Below, piece after piece: positions 46,063 to 58,500 of a stretch of 64,000 bases of DNA (within the stretch, counting starts at the first letter, position 1; the number at the start of each line of letters is the position of its first letter). The position numbers and the translations under genes are program-made. The notes below the pieces were generated by a model that saw only the letters and a list, made by a program, of their open reading frames with translations, searched no databases and was not told the origin of the DNA. The stretch is from Phoronis australis (lineage: Eukaryota; Phoronida; Phoronidae), in assembly GCA_002633005.1 (NCBI GenBank), contig NMRA01000243.1:523718-587717 (forward strand). Reading direction: 5' to 3'.

Positions 46063-49000
46063 TGTTCCCTTTGTTTTATCTTAAATATCGCAGTGATTTA
46101 CCTAATGAAATGCTTACGATGCAGGCATTTGTAAAATCATCAGGTTCACTATTTTGGAAACACAGACGAAATATAAACTCTTTCCTCCCAATACAGTTTC
46201 CCAATTCTCCGACCCTAATAACATATATGTGAGCATGCGCTCAAAGAAGTCGAAGTGGCTGCTCTCGAAATGGCCATTGCTTTGCTTACATCAAAGGTCA
46301 AATATCACATTTTTCATATAAGGGAATGTGCTACGTCTATGTCTTGCCAAACCACGTATGGAGACGTGCTTTGTCTTGTGGGAGACAAATCGACGAAGTG
46401 ACAAGCAGTTTTGACAGATCGTGTTTTTTAAAGTAGAGGAAAATGCTTTGACATCAACAAAAATTCAACATTTTTAAGAACAAACCGTAAAAATACGTGG
46501 TGAACAGTTTGATTTCTGTCTTTTTTGTAGCAGATAACCACTTTGAATAAAGCAATTTAGTCTGTTTTTCACGTTTTATGCCACTTTAAAGTTGTTCCCA
46601 CAGACGGAATCTTTAGGAGTCGGGTTTGTCATCCATAAGATAGAGTACAGTACCTTCAGTGATACTATGAAACATATCCGGGTTATAAAAAGATCACTCT
46701 TGGTTCCATTGGCAAAACTTTTGCACGAACTCGCGGTGCCAAATTAAGCCAATCTTCCACTGAAATCCCAGTTTAAAAAAATCAACAGTTTCCACTTTCG
46801 CAACTGAAAAGCGGCAACAAAGTATTTTCCGAATAAACAGAGAGAAAAATTCTCAAAACTGAAGTCAAATTGATTTTGTTAAGATAAATTTCGTATTTGC
46901 ATTTTACAGAAGTTGTTGAATGGTTGTGATAACAGCATTCAACCAAATCCACACAAGCTTTGGAATAGTGAAAAGTGAAAATGGATGCTTAAAAAGATCG
47001 AAACTTCTCAAAAATATTCCTAAGTGGAACGAACTTCATAAATTGTAAAGAATGTAACAGTATATGGAATCAATTGATACATGGTTCACGATAATAATGG
47101 CATGATGTGTGCAAATTGCCAAAAATCAAAAATATGCAAAATTTTACAAAAAATAGTACAATATGGGATAAGGAGACATTAATAAAGAATATCTATCTAT
47201 ACATTGTCAAGAAAAATTGATAACGGCCATTGGCTGAACATCAGAAATTTAGCTTGACCCAAAACAAGTCACAAAAATCATTGTTGTGAAAAAGAACTGC
47301 AAGTAACACACTGAACTTGAATTTATTTTAAACTTAAACAAATAATGCTGACATCAGCAAATAATTTGCTAATGCTGGCATTGTTTGTGATGAAAATCAA
47401 CAGAACTGGAAAACTGAGAATCCCCGGTGTAAGTTACATTTTTATTATTCTGTATGTTAATAAATATGCGCTTGTGAACCTTCTCAATTTATGAGCTTGA
47501 GATTGACTTAAGAGGCAACTTACATCATCGCCTCTAGGTAAATACTGTAACATTAGAAGAGTAAGAAAAATCTGATTTAAAAAATGTGGAACTTGAAATA
47601 GGGGACTTTTCGAATATCAAAAGGTTGAATATTTATCTAGCCACGCATGAAAAATAATGCAGATGCCGCATGACGTTATTGCATAATGAAAAGACTGGAG
47701 CTTCGGTCGACTGCCTAATAGTTACCACATTCTGATTACCGACGAAAAAGCGTGACATCATATTGAAATATAGGGCAGCGAAAGCATTGCCAAGTGACCA
47801 TCCACGGCTTTCATAATAAGGGCTACATTCATAATAAGGGTCACACTGAGTTCTGCTGCTTTCTCTACTCGTGAAGTTATATAATAACCGATATTTTTTA
47901 GGACATTTCAGGGCCTCGGTTTCGTGATTCGTCACTCGCTTTACGACAATTTATGGATAGGAATAGTAATAGAATTTAAAAATATAGAAAGAACTGTGCC
48001 CTTAAAAGTTTATTTGAGCAAGAATTTCGACTTTACATGATTTATGCAAGTTCAATTTTTTTTAACTTGGACTAATACTTAAATGGGCTACGTCTTTGTT
48101 CAAGTACCTGCTGTTTCCGTTTCATTTCGTGTTTGGGTGTCCTTGTTGTAAAATATTTTACTATTGTACGTGACATTGTTATAACATACCTTTCTGGTGC
48201 AATCACTGCTGATTTTCTGACTAAAATTTCAGAAGCTTTCATGCCAGGTTTAAACGGTTGTTTGCCACGAAAACATCGTTGATTTCTACGAAAAAATTGT
48301 GTGAATTCCTTTCTCTGTTAGAGATATGCGAGATATCTGACATACAGGTCTCCCGAAGGCTGTAATTATACCAGAACGTTTTCATTTCTTTCATTCTGCT
48401 GAAATTTTGGCTTCCCAAAATCAGCTATAATGTGACGTCTCCATCAATCTCTAAAAGGTCAAATGCGTGCGTGTCCTATCATAATAGTGTCACTAATTGT
48501 GCGCCCAGAATGTGCATGTGGAGTATTTTTTTATTTACTTGAGCTGCGAAATCGTGAATTGCTCATGGTTTCCTCCCAGTGGTCATGAAGTCGTGTTGTG
48601 CAGCTCTCAGTGAGTCACACATCGGGCCAATTGAATGGCTGTTGATTTTAGTTTGATGGATCGACAACTGTGATCATTATGTAAGGCTCATTTACGTTGA
48701 TTTCTAAATCATAATTGTCATTACCCAAGTCCATGAAGAATTCATAGCCAGTTACATTAGTCTTCACCGTGTTACACGTCACCAGCGCGAACGCCATGCA
48801 GCGCAGTGTTAAGTCGCGTTTCTTATTGTCCCAGCGGATATAAATTATGGTCTATTGATCGTGTAGTTTTAATATATAACCGTCGTGGACGCTAAAATGC
48901 CGTTTTCAGCGATAAAGTAGGAGTACTGAAAGTTTGTACACCACTTTGTTATCTGTTGCTTTCTGTGAACTTGAAGAATGGAAGATTTAGGTTGCAGACG

Positions 49001-51408
49001 CACGTTCGGAGGGTCCACGCGACCCCGTGCTCGGTGTCTTTGGTCCCTGCGGTATTGGGGGGAATATAATGCCCATGTCATTCCATCGTCTGGCGCCCCT
49101 TCTTATTATCTTGGATCCACCCTGGTAGCGACTAGTGGGCTCGTTTGATGTTTTCGAAGATATCTGAGAGGTTTACAAACACTGGCACTCACAAGAGTCT
49201 ACACCTTGGCCATAAACATGTACGATTAATGCACGTGTATGTCTCTCCATCTTTCAAAAACCCGTTCATCATCAAATACTTGGCACAATCATTGCCTGGA
49301 TAGTGTCAAGGCATTGATTTTATTATCAAGTGATAGATCTAAATTTTATTCATGGACACAAAATATATCGATTGTTCTACGAAATATTTGCATATACACT
49401 CGACGCTAAACCCCTAGGCCTCCAACAGTATTTAATTTGAAGGTCGATCGTCAAATTAAACATAAATATTCACTAGCTGTCTTACTTATTGTTCATTGGA
49501 CTAAATTAAATTGCAAAGTGCATTGGTAGAATGAAATTAAATACAGTCATTATCACGCTAAGGGGACAATCGCGATTGCTGTCAAAAATATTTTTTATTA
49601 GGCCACTTTTCGTCATAAACTCGGTCTTTTATTGTTCCTTAGTTGGATTGGAAACAATTTCTAGCTCGGGGAACAACTAATAGTTCATTTTTGCCTCAGA
49701 CCACCTCATAAACTTTACTTGTCACGGCACGTTAGTTTCGTCCGCCGATGCAGCGTGGCCGTCAGAAGGTCAGAGGAACCAGAATAGTTTTATTGCTACC
49801 AATGCCAATCCAACCAAGTGATGCGAACACGAAGACATCGCTTTGGTAGAGTCAAAAGACAGAAATTCGTTTACGACACCAGAGCCATGGTGAAATCTTT
49901 ACACTCGAACTTCGACTCAGACGTTGACCAATTGCAAATCGCGCTTTGCGTAAACATACAAATTTGTACTCTCGTAAGGCGACATGATTGGTTAAGTTTT
50001 AAGACTGAGTTTGAGTCCAGTCAGAGTTCTGAGATTAGACCCCGAGCCGATGACACAGTTTGTAGCAGTGTTTCGCTATTATCTATTTAATTTGAACACC
50101 GTCGCAGCCAGCGTACATTTCCTCTTCACCTTTTATCAGTTGCGCACGATATCACAAAATTGTACAGCGTTTTAAGCGCATGCACCTGAATGTGAAGCTG
50201 GAACTACATACGGAATCAGGCGCATTCGCCCACTTGTAAAACATCTGAACAAACGCATTATTTCGTATATACGCTCCTGAGCCCAAAAATGTGCACATAC
50301 ATGTACGACAAGCAGGAGTTCCGTGTAAACATTTAACATCGTCGATGTATCGAGTATCCATAGGTGAATGTAAATAGCAGCGCGGTGCATGAAACTAGCG
50401 TGAGTGATTGCGTCAGTAATTAACGTGTTAAACTCCACAAGAATGTCCATTGACCAAATTAGTTTCATTTCACCTTCGATATATTACAATGCTGAGATAG
50501 TGTACTATTCGTTTGTGCAAGCTGACGCATAGAATTAACTACAGATTGATAAGTCCGCTGAAAGGAAACGGTTCCATCTCCACTTGTATGTCTTCAAAAC
50601 GAAATAGTTTAAAACAAAAAATAAGTATGGAATCTCACCTTATGTTTGCTTTGAGTAGTAGAGGAGTACATTCTAACGCCGAGTCGCCCGCTTCTATACC
50701 GTCATGTCTCGTGGTTAGATCTCTCAGCTCAGCGACCAGATGAAGCTATTATGCCAATCTATTCAAGCCTATTACGATAGCTAACGAATACAAACGCAGA
50801 GTTCCGGAAGTAGGGAGGTTCTAATCATGAAAAGACAAGCTCTTTAGCCAGTTGAACGAAATTCTTTTTTCAAATGGCGCAGTATTGGAAAATGTCAAAT
50901 GACAATAGGCGGGATGTTCAATTATAAATCGCTAATGTGTTTAAAGATCTTAGAAAATATACAATGTTTACCTACGGTATTAGAATTTGTCGGCAATTTA
51001 ATAGAGCGCTATTTGCTCGTTAATGGCACTACAATGGAAATATCGATATCAACTGACTACACGGAACAGCAAAATACTGTTAGATCGAACCGACAAGTCT
51101 TTCAAATACACATATGTAGGCTTTCTCGTTTTGGAATGTTGTTTAAAACTCATTAGATATATTTGCAGCCCCTTACTTGGATAATTACAATTACAATCCC
51201 AAGGTAATTAACCTATTCTCATTTGTGATCTCCCATGTGTGCCTGCATGTGTTGTCTGATTTCTCTTCCCTGTTGTTATTGGGAACATTCCCGATGAGGG
51301 GAACTGATGAGAAATCCGCGACTCGGCCTGGCTGGCCGAACCGGGACGCGAATTCACAACTTAATTAATCCATGGGAAACCGCCGGGCGATCATTGTTTC
51401 AGACCTTC

Positions 51409-51568
51409 CAGTGGCGTATTTAGGAGGGCAAGGGGGCATGGCCCGTCCTAAAATTCTCCCAGAGTCCATTTGGCAGTTCAGGGGTGTGAATGTCTGAGGG
51501 GCAAAATCCTGGCTAATACACTGCCCTGACCCAAACTCCTAACTCAAAATCCTGGATCCGCCCATGCC
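51409..51568. mobile_element. hAT-like MITE with GGCGGATC ends, copy 3
   Basis: Begins CAGTGGCGTATTTAGGAGGG and ends CAAAATCCTGGATCCGCCCATG. The interior (CCTAAAATTCTC, TTTGGCAGTTC, CTGGCTAATAC) is nearly the same as at 53833-53976 in the same orientation. Confidence 0.75.
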
Positions 51569-52410
51569 TTCAACTGCCCAGGGTGTGCCAATTTTTCTAT
51601 GTCGTGAAACACTCATTCTCAGAAATATGGCTCTACTTTCAGCAGCCCAACAGCCGTGGTCGTAGTGAAGAAATAACGTAGTAATTCGCGAGACAACGGC
51701 CATTGATAAGTTAAAGGTGAAAAGTGACCATGTCAAGCGACAAGGTTTTCAGTCGCAAGACATCTTGGGAAAATTAATTGAGTTTCAATGGTTTCTGAAT
51801 GTCTACGACAGTAGTGTTTGTAAGATTTTTATGAGGAAACTTAGTGTCGTTTTACTTTATACCACTGGTAACAGCGCCATCTTTGTCAGAGAATCCATAC
51901 GGAAAGTCAAAGAACATCCTATCCTCCAAAAAGGGTGTTATCATTGTTTCTCGGTCTTCAGTCATTTTTCCGCGGTGTAGCGTGAAACGCCGTTAAATTA
52001 CATTTTACGTCATTGCTACATTTTACGTTGCTAACCCTCTCCTAAAATGTAACAAGTTGTTACGTTTTACGTAGTTGTTACATTTCACGTCGACTACACA
52101 TGCGAGAAATGTACCACTGTTATATTTTACGAAAGCAACGTCATATTGCAAAGAAAATGACCAAAACCACAAACAAGTGGTATCTAACACGGCCGAGGGT
52201 ACTGGAGTATTTTCGGACGAGGGGTGCCGCCCGAAAATTTTGAATACCTTCCCGTTTAAACGAGAGTGGGCTCGGACAAAAGAGTGCAGACCCATTTAGA
52301 GATTAATTTGTGTAAAAATTCACATTTTCGCACAGTTCTGTTTCAAAAATTCAGGAAAGACACCATTTAGATATAATTTTGTCGAAAATGGCCCCATATA
52401 AGATATTGGA

Positions 52411-52434
52411 GGGTGTTTTTAGTGAAAAACACCC
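52411..52434. repeat. 10-bp inverted repeat, 4-base loop
   Basis: GGGTGTTTTT, AGTG, AAAAACACCC. It lies inside the 2.6-kb long-TIR element. Confidence 0.8.
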
Positions 52435-52496
52435 TTTCTCGTATACCTCTTCTACAGGAATGCTCTCCAGGCTGACTCGACATGAATTGGGCTACC

Positions 52497-52620
52497 TATT
52501 ATCATTTTTATTAGTATTACACTACTATTACTACTGTTACTACTATTACTGGTATAACTACCTTAATTACTATCACTACTATTACTCGTTTTCGTTATCG
52601 TTATTATTATTATTAATATT
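52497..52620. repeat. Imperfect ATT/ACT trinucleotide tract
   Basis: Alternating TTATT, ACTACT and TTACTA units over about 120 bp. The Tyr/Leu-rich plus-strand reading across it is a repeat artefact. Confidence 0.8.
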
Positions 52621-53832
52621 TACAAATTTATTTTACGAGGACACAATACATGTTTACCAAATTGCTAATACAGGTACATCATAGTCCTCAAAGATTTTAA
52701 AGTCATCTCATTTATGGTTCAATATTTTCATCGGGTTTTCCATAGTGGACAGCGAGTGCTGTTCCAAAAGAATTTTAAAGGGGTTCCGTAAGTTCAGCCT
52801 TAACGATATTGTGAGGAACGTCTTGGCAACTGTGGAAGCAGAGTAGGCCTGCCTTTTGGAAACGAGGTTGAAATTTAAAATCTTGTTTAGACGTGCACCA
52901 ACTTCAAAAATTGATTATTTCTGCACTGTGGGAAAGCACTATATTGTTTGTAAATATAACTATATCCATCTGTAGTTTGTCTCGAAGAACTGAATTCGGA
53001 CAGCAATATTTTCTAAGCGTGAGCATACCCACCGTGTAATCATTTCTGTCTCTTGTTGAAAACATGCCTTTTCAAAGAAGTGGGGATCGTTCCACGATGA
53101 TGTGTAAGTTCAAAAATTGCGTTTAGTTGAACTCTGGAGGCAGACATTTTTCGAGAACTAACGACTAGTTGGCTGCGGTCACCGGGTCATTAGAATAGCT
53201 GGTTACGGACATTCAAAACACGCAACGATTTTATGAAGAACGGGCCCCAATACTCTTAGAACACAGTGATTTAACAGAGTGGTTTGAACTAGGTTTCATT
53301 GAAATTGGATTGTACTGGAACAAAAACGGCCAACGTCGAAGTCAGCGATGTTTAATATGAGCTTTTAATGCAATGTATCAAAAGGGTTAATATACCAAAT
53401 TCCCTTATCAGCGAGTTGCAACACAAAAAGTGGCGCCTCATGAGACACGTGACTTCAAGTCCATTAATAATAGAATGTCCAATCTGTCTTTATTTATGTG
53501 TACTTCGAAAAAACGAACAGCGACCAAATAGCAATTTTAAAAGAGAAAGTGCATGCTTTTGTAGTCTCAAAGGCAGACAGTCAGCTTCTTTGGACTATTG
53601 TCCCTCTAAAATATCAACCTATTTTGCTGTTGATTTGGTAAAATCTGTCAACCTTCCGGCAAACAAATGCGTGCTTGTATTTCCTTCCACCACAATGTCT
53701 AAGAAATTGACATTCGTAACTAAGGTGGTCAGACAGAATCCGTCGGCATCAGAAACTTTGGTTTTGCTCAGTTTGTGTGGAGCAGGGCAATTACTGCATT
53801 AGCTTGGACTCCCAGGCAAGGCTGAAATAAAC

Positions 53833-53976
53833 CAGTGGCGGATTTAAAGGGGGGCAAGGCCCCTAAAATTCTCAGATTACTTTTGGCAGTTCGAGGGTGC
53901 AAATACCTAACGGGCAAAGTCTTGGCTAATACTCGGTCATGGCTGCCCCTAACTCAAAATCCTGGATCTGCCCCTG
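53833..53976. mobile_element. hAT-like MITE with GGCGGATC ends, copy 4
   Basis: Starts CAGTGGCGGATTTAAAGG and ends CCTGGATCTGCCCCTG. It is a near copy of 51409-51568 and is inserted within the 2.6-kb element, so it arrived later. Confidence 0.8.
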
Positions 53977-54750
53977 TAAACCAAACTATCGAGGACTAAA
54001 ACGGGTGTTTTTTTTCTATCAAATTGGCTTCCGGAATTGAATTCTCCAAGAAAAATTTTGTTATTGTTGTTTGTTCCCGAAAAAATATCATTACGATAAA
54101 TTAGCCAAATACGATGTCATTGTTATGCTTACCAAGGGTGTTTACTGTAGTGCCGGATACACAATTGGTTTATGACCTGCGAGTGTCAAAAGATTACACG
54201 AACACTTTAACAATAAAAAAACTTGTTACCTGATCCTGGAAACACATTCCGTCTGGAATTAAAACTGTATGCTGTATATCTTTGACTCATGTTAAAAAAA
54301 CGTGGAAAGCACACAGGGACACATATGTAAATTCGACCTGGTACATTTGATAGAATTTCATTCACATAATCCGAGAAAGAATGCGTTAAATGTGTGAACG
54401 GTTTTACTCCGTGTGACAAATATCATGCAAACTCATGAAATATGACGTCGCTTTCGTAAAATGTAACAAAGGTACATTTCTCGCATGTGCATTCGACGTA
54501 AAATGTAAGAACTCGTTACATTTTAACAGAGGCCTAGCAATGACATAAAGTGTAACAGTTGTTACATTTTATGAAACTGTTACATTAAACTGTTACATTT
54601 TACGGTGTATCAGTGGGGTATACGGAAATATGGTGTCAATTTTTAGGTTCTCAGAGGGTTTGCTAGTTGTGTTCTTAAAGATCAGTCAGAACATAAATAT
54701 GGCTTTCGGTGACAAGATATAGTAACAGAACAATTCCGTAAAGTTAAGTC

Positions 54751-54756
54751 TTTATT
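54751..54756 (-). terminator. Candidate poly(A) signal of the membrane-collagen gene
   Basis: AATAAA on the minus strand about 535 bases beyond the stop codon at 55292-55294. I saw no nearer AATAAA on this strand, so the 3' UTR probably spans about 55291-54735. Confidence 0.5.
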
Positions 54757-55291
54757 TCAGTAAGTAATTTACAACAATCCAATTAAATATTATAGAAAAT
54801 GTGCCAAAACGTCCGACATTTAGGTCGCTTGACTCTATTATAAGTATGATAGACCTACGAGTCAATTACTGAGAATGGAATGTACCGTAAGAGAGTGCAG
54901 TGAAAACATCACATGCATGAATACAACAATTCTTTTTCAAGTGTGGGCACAAAAACAGTCGTCTTATACAAGGCGCCAGCACGTGAATCCGGGAATCCAC
55001 GAGACTTTGTGGGGATTGAAAGAAGAAAGGAATACAATTTTAACTTCATACAAAACAATCTCTCAGATGCCAAACACTCAATAACAAAACTCAACCACAT
55101 TCATTGAGAAGAACAGTGTATAAACGATTTGTAAACGATCTACACAGATATATAAACATACAATAAAATAAACTGAGACGAAATAAACTTAATTCATTTC
55201 TACACATGGCGTAACGCTCTATAAATCTAAACTTCTATACAATTTCATTAATCTCATTAGCGAATACATCCTGTAAAACTTTTGACGAAAC

Positions 55292-55515
55292 TCAAGCAAA
55301 GACCAGAGGTCTGTCTGTATAAGCATAATAAGGATTCGTTCTCTCGACCCCTTGGAAATAATGACTTCGAAGTTTCTTTTCATGACGATTACGACTACGA
55401 TATATGACCATGATGGCTGTGAGTACGATAATTATAATGGTTAAAAGAATGACCCAGATGAGGAGGCCGATTATTACGTCACTATAGACCATCGTTGCGT
55501 TGGACGCCGCCGGAC
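55292..55515 (-). CDS. Last exon of the membrane collagen: transmembrane helix and cytoplasmic tail
   Basis: The acceptor CTGTCTTTCCAG ends at 55516. After a short stalk with a sequon (NAT), residues [20 protein letters not shown] form a membrane helix. It is followed by stop-transfer positives ([16 protein letters not shown]) and a tail ending [20 protein letters not shown] fits the NPxY signal for PTB-domain or clathrin-adaptor binding, and three tyrosines lie close together. Confidence 0.85.
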
Positions 55516-58500
55516 CTGGAAAGACAGAACAATATTGGTGATGGTGGTGGTGATGATTCTGTTCTTTAATCACTTATCATCACACAAACAAAGCAGTATA
55601 CAAGACAGTATAATGTACAGTGAAGTTAAGCAGGGCGAACGGAACTGATGGCGTGGATAAAATATACAGAAAAACGTGAATACTAATTCCCCCCTTGACG
55701 CCGGAACGTCGTTTCTGGATTAGAAATATGTTTAATATGTTAATTAATATTTCCAGCGTAGCTGCCAGGTTAAAAACTGGTCTGATTTTGTACATGGATT
55801 GAAAGTTATTAACGACAAAAAGCCATTCCACCTCTAAAAGACTTGGCTCAAATGTGGATCCCACAGTGTGTTCACTGAATATTATAGGAAGTTCCATTTT
55901 GCTCATGGAATTTGATGACTTAGTTATATTTGTAGAGCAATTTTGGTCACGCGGCAAAAGTTCCTTAAGGGACGCGCGATGCCACTTATTTAACCGATTG
56001 GTGCCATGATGTTGGGCGGCCTCATCAAGACAAAAAGTACAGCCTGGAGACAGCCCAGATTTACAAAATGAAATCACAAGCATCTAGCTGGTGGTATTTT
56101 AAGCCGCATAGGTTAGTCACATTTGGCGTGCATTGTCAGAGATTTCGAACACGTAGCCTTTTATTTGATTGTTGTTTATTGAAATGTGATCTCTCAACAG
56201 CCCGGGCTCGAGTACTGACAGAAATCGTACCTGTTGCACCACCGGTACTCGGTTTAAATTCCAAGCAAATATGTCCGCCTTCAGTATTGATACACTGCTG
56301 CGACTTCTCACACGTGGCGCTGTTAAGCTCACATTCATCGATGTCTGTAATTAAAGTCATAATACACGTGGAGTTACTTTGTGCTTTGCTACAATATTTA
56401 TTTATCCTTAAGTCTATATTTAGCGGTCTTCACTGCAAACAAAACAAAATTCAAATGGAGATACGTGCATATGTTCATCTGCAGTTAAACTAATACAAGC
56501 GAATAAGTGCTGATGCCCATTGCAGTCTGCAAAGAACAAAGTGAATTCACAAAGGGCAGGGAAAATTTACCCATACTAGCCGTTTCGTCCAAGCCAATGA
56601 GGTTCGCAGCCCACCAAATATGCAAGTGGGGCCAACCAATGAAACAATCTAAAATCAAAACTTCGTCATACCTTCGCACACGTGCTCATTTGCTGAAAGG
56701 ACGAAGCCAGCCGGGCAAGAGCAGTTATGTCCGCCCTCAAAGTTGAAACAGTTGTGTTGACATCGCCCGTTTTCTGTGAGACATTCATTCACGTCTGAAA
56801 GTGGTAGTCGGGAGTGAAAGAAAGTGTTCGTGGTAATCCAAAGCCGTTTTCAATATTAATTACTGTGGGGATACAAAGATTTAGCCTTTGCCTGAACTCT
56901 ACATAGTATGCCTTATCTGAATGTTTTATTTTTAAACAGGATATTGAATGACATTTTAGACACTGAAAAGATACTGACAATTACGACTACTTTATCTCAA
57001 AACGGATTTTTTTACATCGACTTACAAAGACATTGTTGTCAACACCCGGCACTACGCGTGCTACCTGTTTCCCCTTCCCGGGTATTCAACCATTGTTATT
57101 TTAGTCGTGACGTCAAATGGTCATGTTCACTGGGCCATTGCACTGAGGAATAAGGAAGCATACAGTTGTTTACAAAATATATATTTATTTTTACGAGCCG
57201 CTGTCGAAACAGTCTTGGGTTATTTGGAAACTTGTGGATCATTTTGCACTTTTTCGCGACTCTTCGTGTCCGGAACGACCAGGCGCACAACGCATCTTCG
57301 CATTTCCATATTTATACATGTCCGTATGACCTCTGTATTACGTTTAGGCATTTGTTGACAACAGAGCCAGGCTCACGGAAACACAGCGGCATCTGGCACA
57401 CACCGTGATATTCCCAAACAACAAAAACGAACACAAAATAACTTTAGAGCACTCCTGTAAATCTTTGAAAGTCTGGGAAAAATAACGTTTGTAACTAATC
57501 CTCAAAAACCCGATGGAAAACCCCTCACGAAATCTGCTAAGTCGGCAAGCTTTGGGTGACCTAAGGCGATGGCTGTAGGGAAAACCACCCACTTTCCAAC
57601 CACATAATTCATTTTGTGATACAACGATAAAATGTGTCAGCTAATTAATGTTTTTTATCTCTCAAGGGATGGGCTAATTGTGGGCTAGTACGTAACACAA
57701 CAAGTGTTCCGTTAAATCATCAAAGCGTGGCTTAAAGTATCATTTTGGTAGCATCTTGAATTACGCTTGGATGGATTTTGTGAAATCCAAATTCTACCAG
57801 TATTAAAGTGAAGGCTCTGGAATAACAAGCCCGTCAATCAGACTCTATCATGAAGTAAGTATGAACTCACCCTCGCATGATGTCATGTCAGTTCGGAGTT
57901 TGTATCCTCTGTGACACTCGCATCTATAACTGCCGAAGATATTGACACACGTATGAGCACATCCGCCATTGTTGACCCTGCATTCGTTTATCTCTGTAAC
58001 AGACGGTTACCGACATTGTAAGCAAAAAGTATACTTGGTGCAAGACTTTGCTGTGATCGAGACGGACTGTGTAGTGTCATGAGCAACCTCTGAACCACCC
58101 AATCGCGTCTTTTTCTGATCCATTAAAAGAAATACACGAGATTTGAAAAGTTGCGCTTCACGTGGAAATTAAATAAGTTGTTATTGACAATCCGATTAAC
58201 AACTTTCTACTAAGGAATGCTTCTCTTCTCAAAATAGGAAGGTGCTATCATCTCTTTAATAAAAACATATTTGTCAAAATTCATGAAAATCCATGAATGC
58301 ACTCCAAAAATACCGAGACGGACACAACGAATTCGGGTAGCTGTGAATCTCGTCGACATCCGTTGTCACATTTGTACAAGTACACTTGCCAAATTTAACA
58401 AAGATCCTGCAGAGGGTTAAGGAGATTCAGCTGCGTACGTAGCAACACAAATCAACTAGGAGACGTCACAATAGTCGGCGCCGTCCGAAAATAATCGGCA

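Larger units (their letters stand above)
40161..51408. other. Long gene-free stretch (11 kb)
   Basis: I find no exon I can defend. The recognisable items are the decayed tandem repeat at 41403-41600, the GTTCCAA-type MITE at about 45810-46062, and a C-rich GGATCCACC fragment at 49087-49127. Open frames at 45019-45366 (-), 47633-47935 (-), 49818-50090 (+) and 50899-51156 (+) lack splice sites or motifs. An exon shorter than about 40 codons could be missed. Confidence 0.5.
51978..54612. mobile_element. ~2.6-kb element with ~170-bp inverted terminal arms
   Basis: The arm at 51978-52151 is inverted at 54437-54612. The best block, CACATGCGAGAAATGTACC then TTACGAAAGC(A/G)ACGTCATATT, is about 90 percent identical. 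The arms also contain many TTACATTTTACGT-type subrepeats in both orientations. Seven bases CGGTGTA sit at both outer borders (51973-51979 and 54603-54609), which may be a target duplication or part of the arms. The interior has a microsatellite, a small hairpin and an inserted MITE. The only sizeable open frame (53368-53802, 144 codons) matches nothing I know. It could be a foldback or other large non-autonomous DNA transposon. Confidence 0.65.

Noticed and set aside
53368-53802. 144-codon plus-strand open frame inside the 2.6-kb long-TIR element
   Set aside because: No recognisable transposase or other motif, no splice context, ordinary composition. Not called as a gene.
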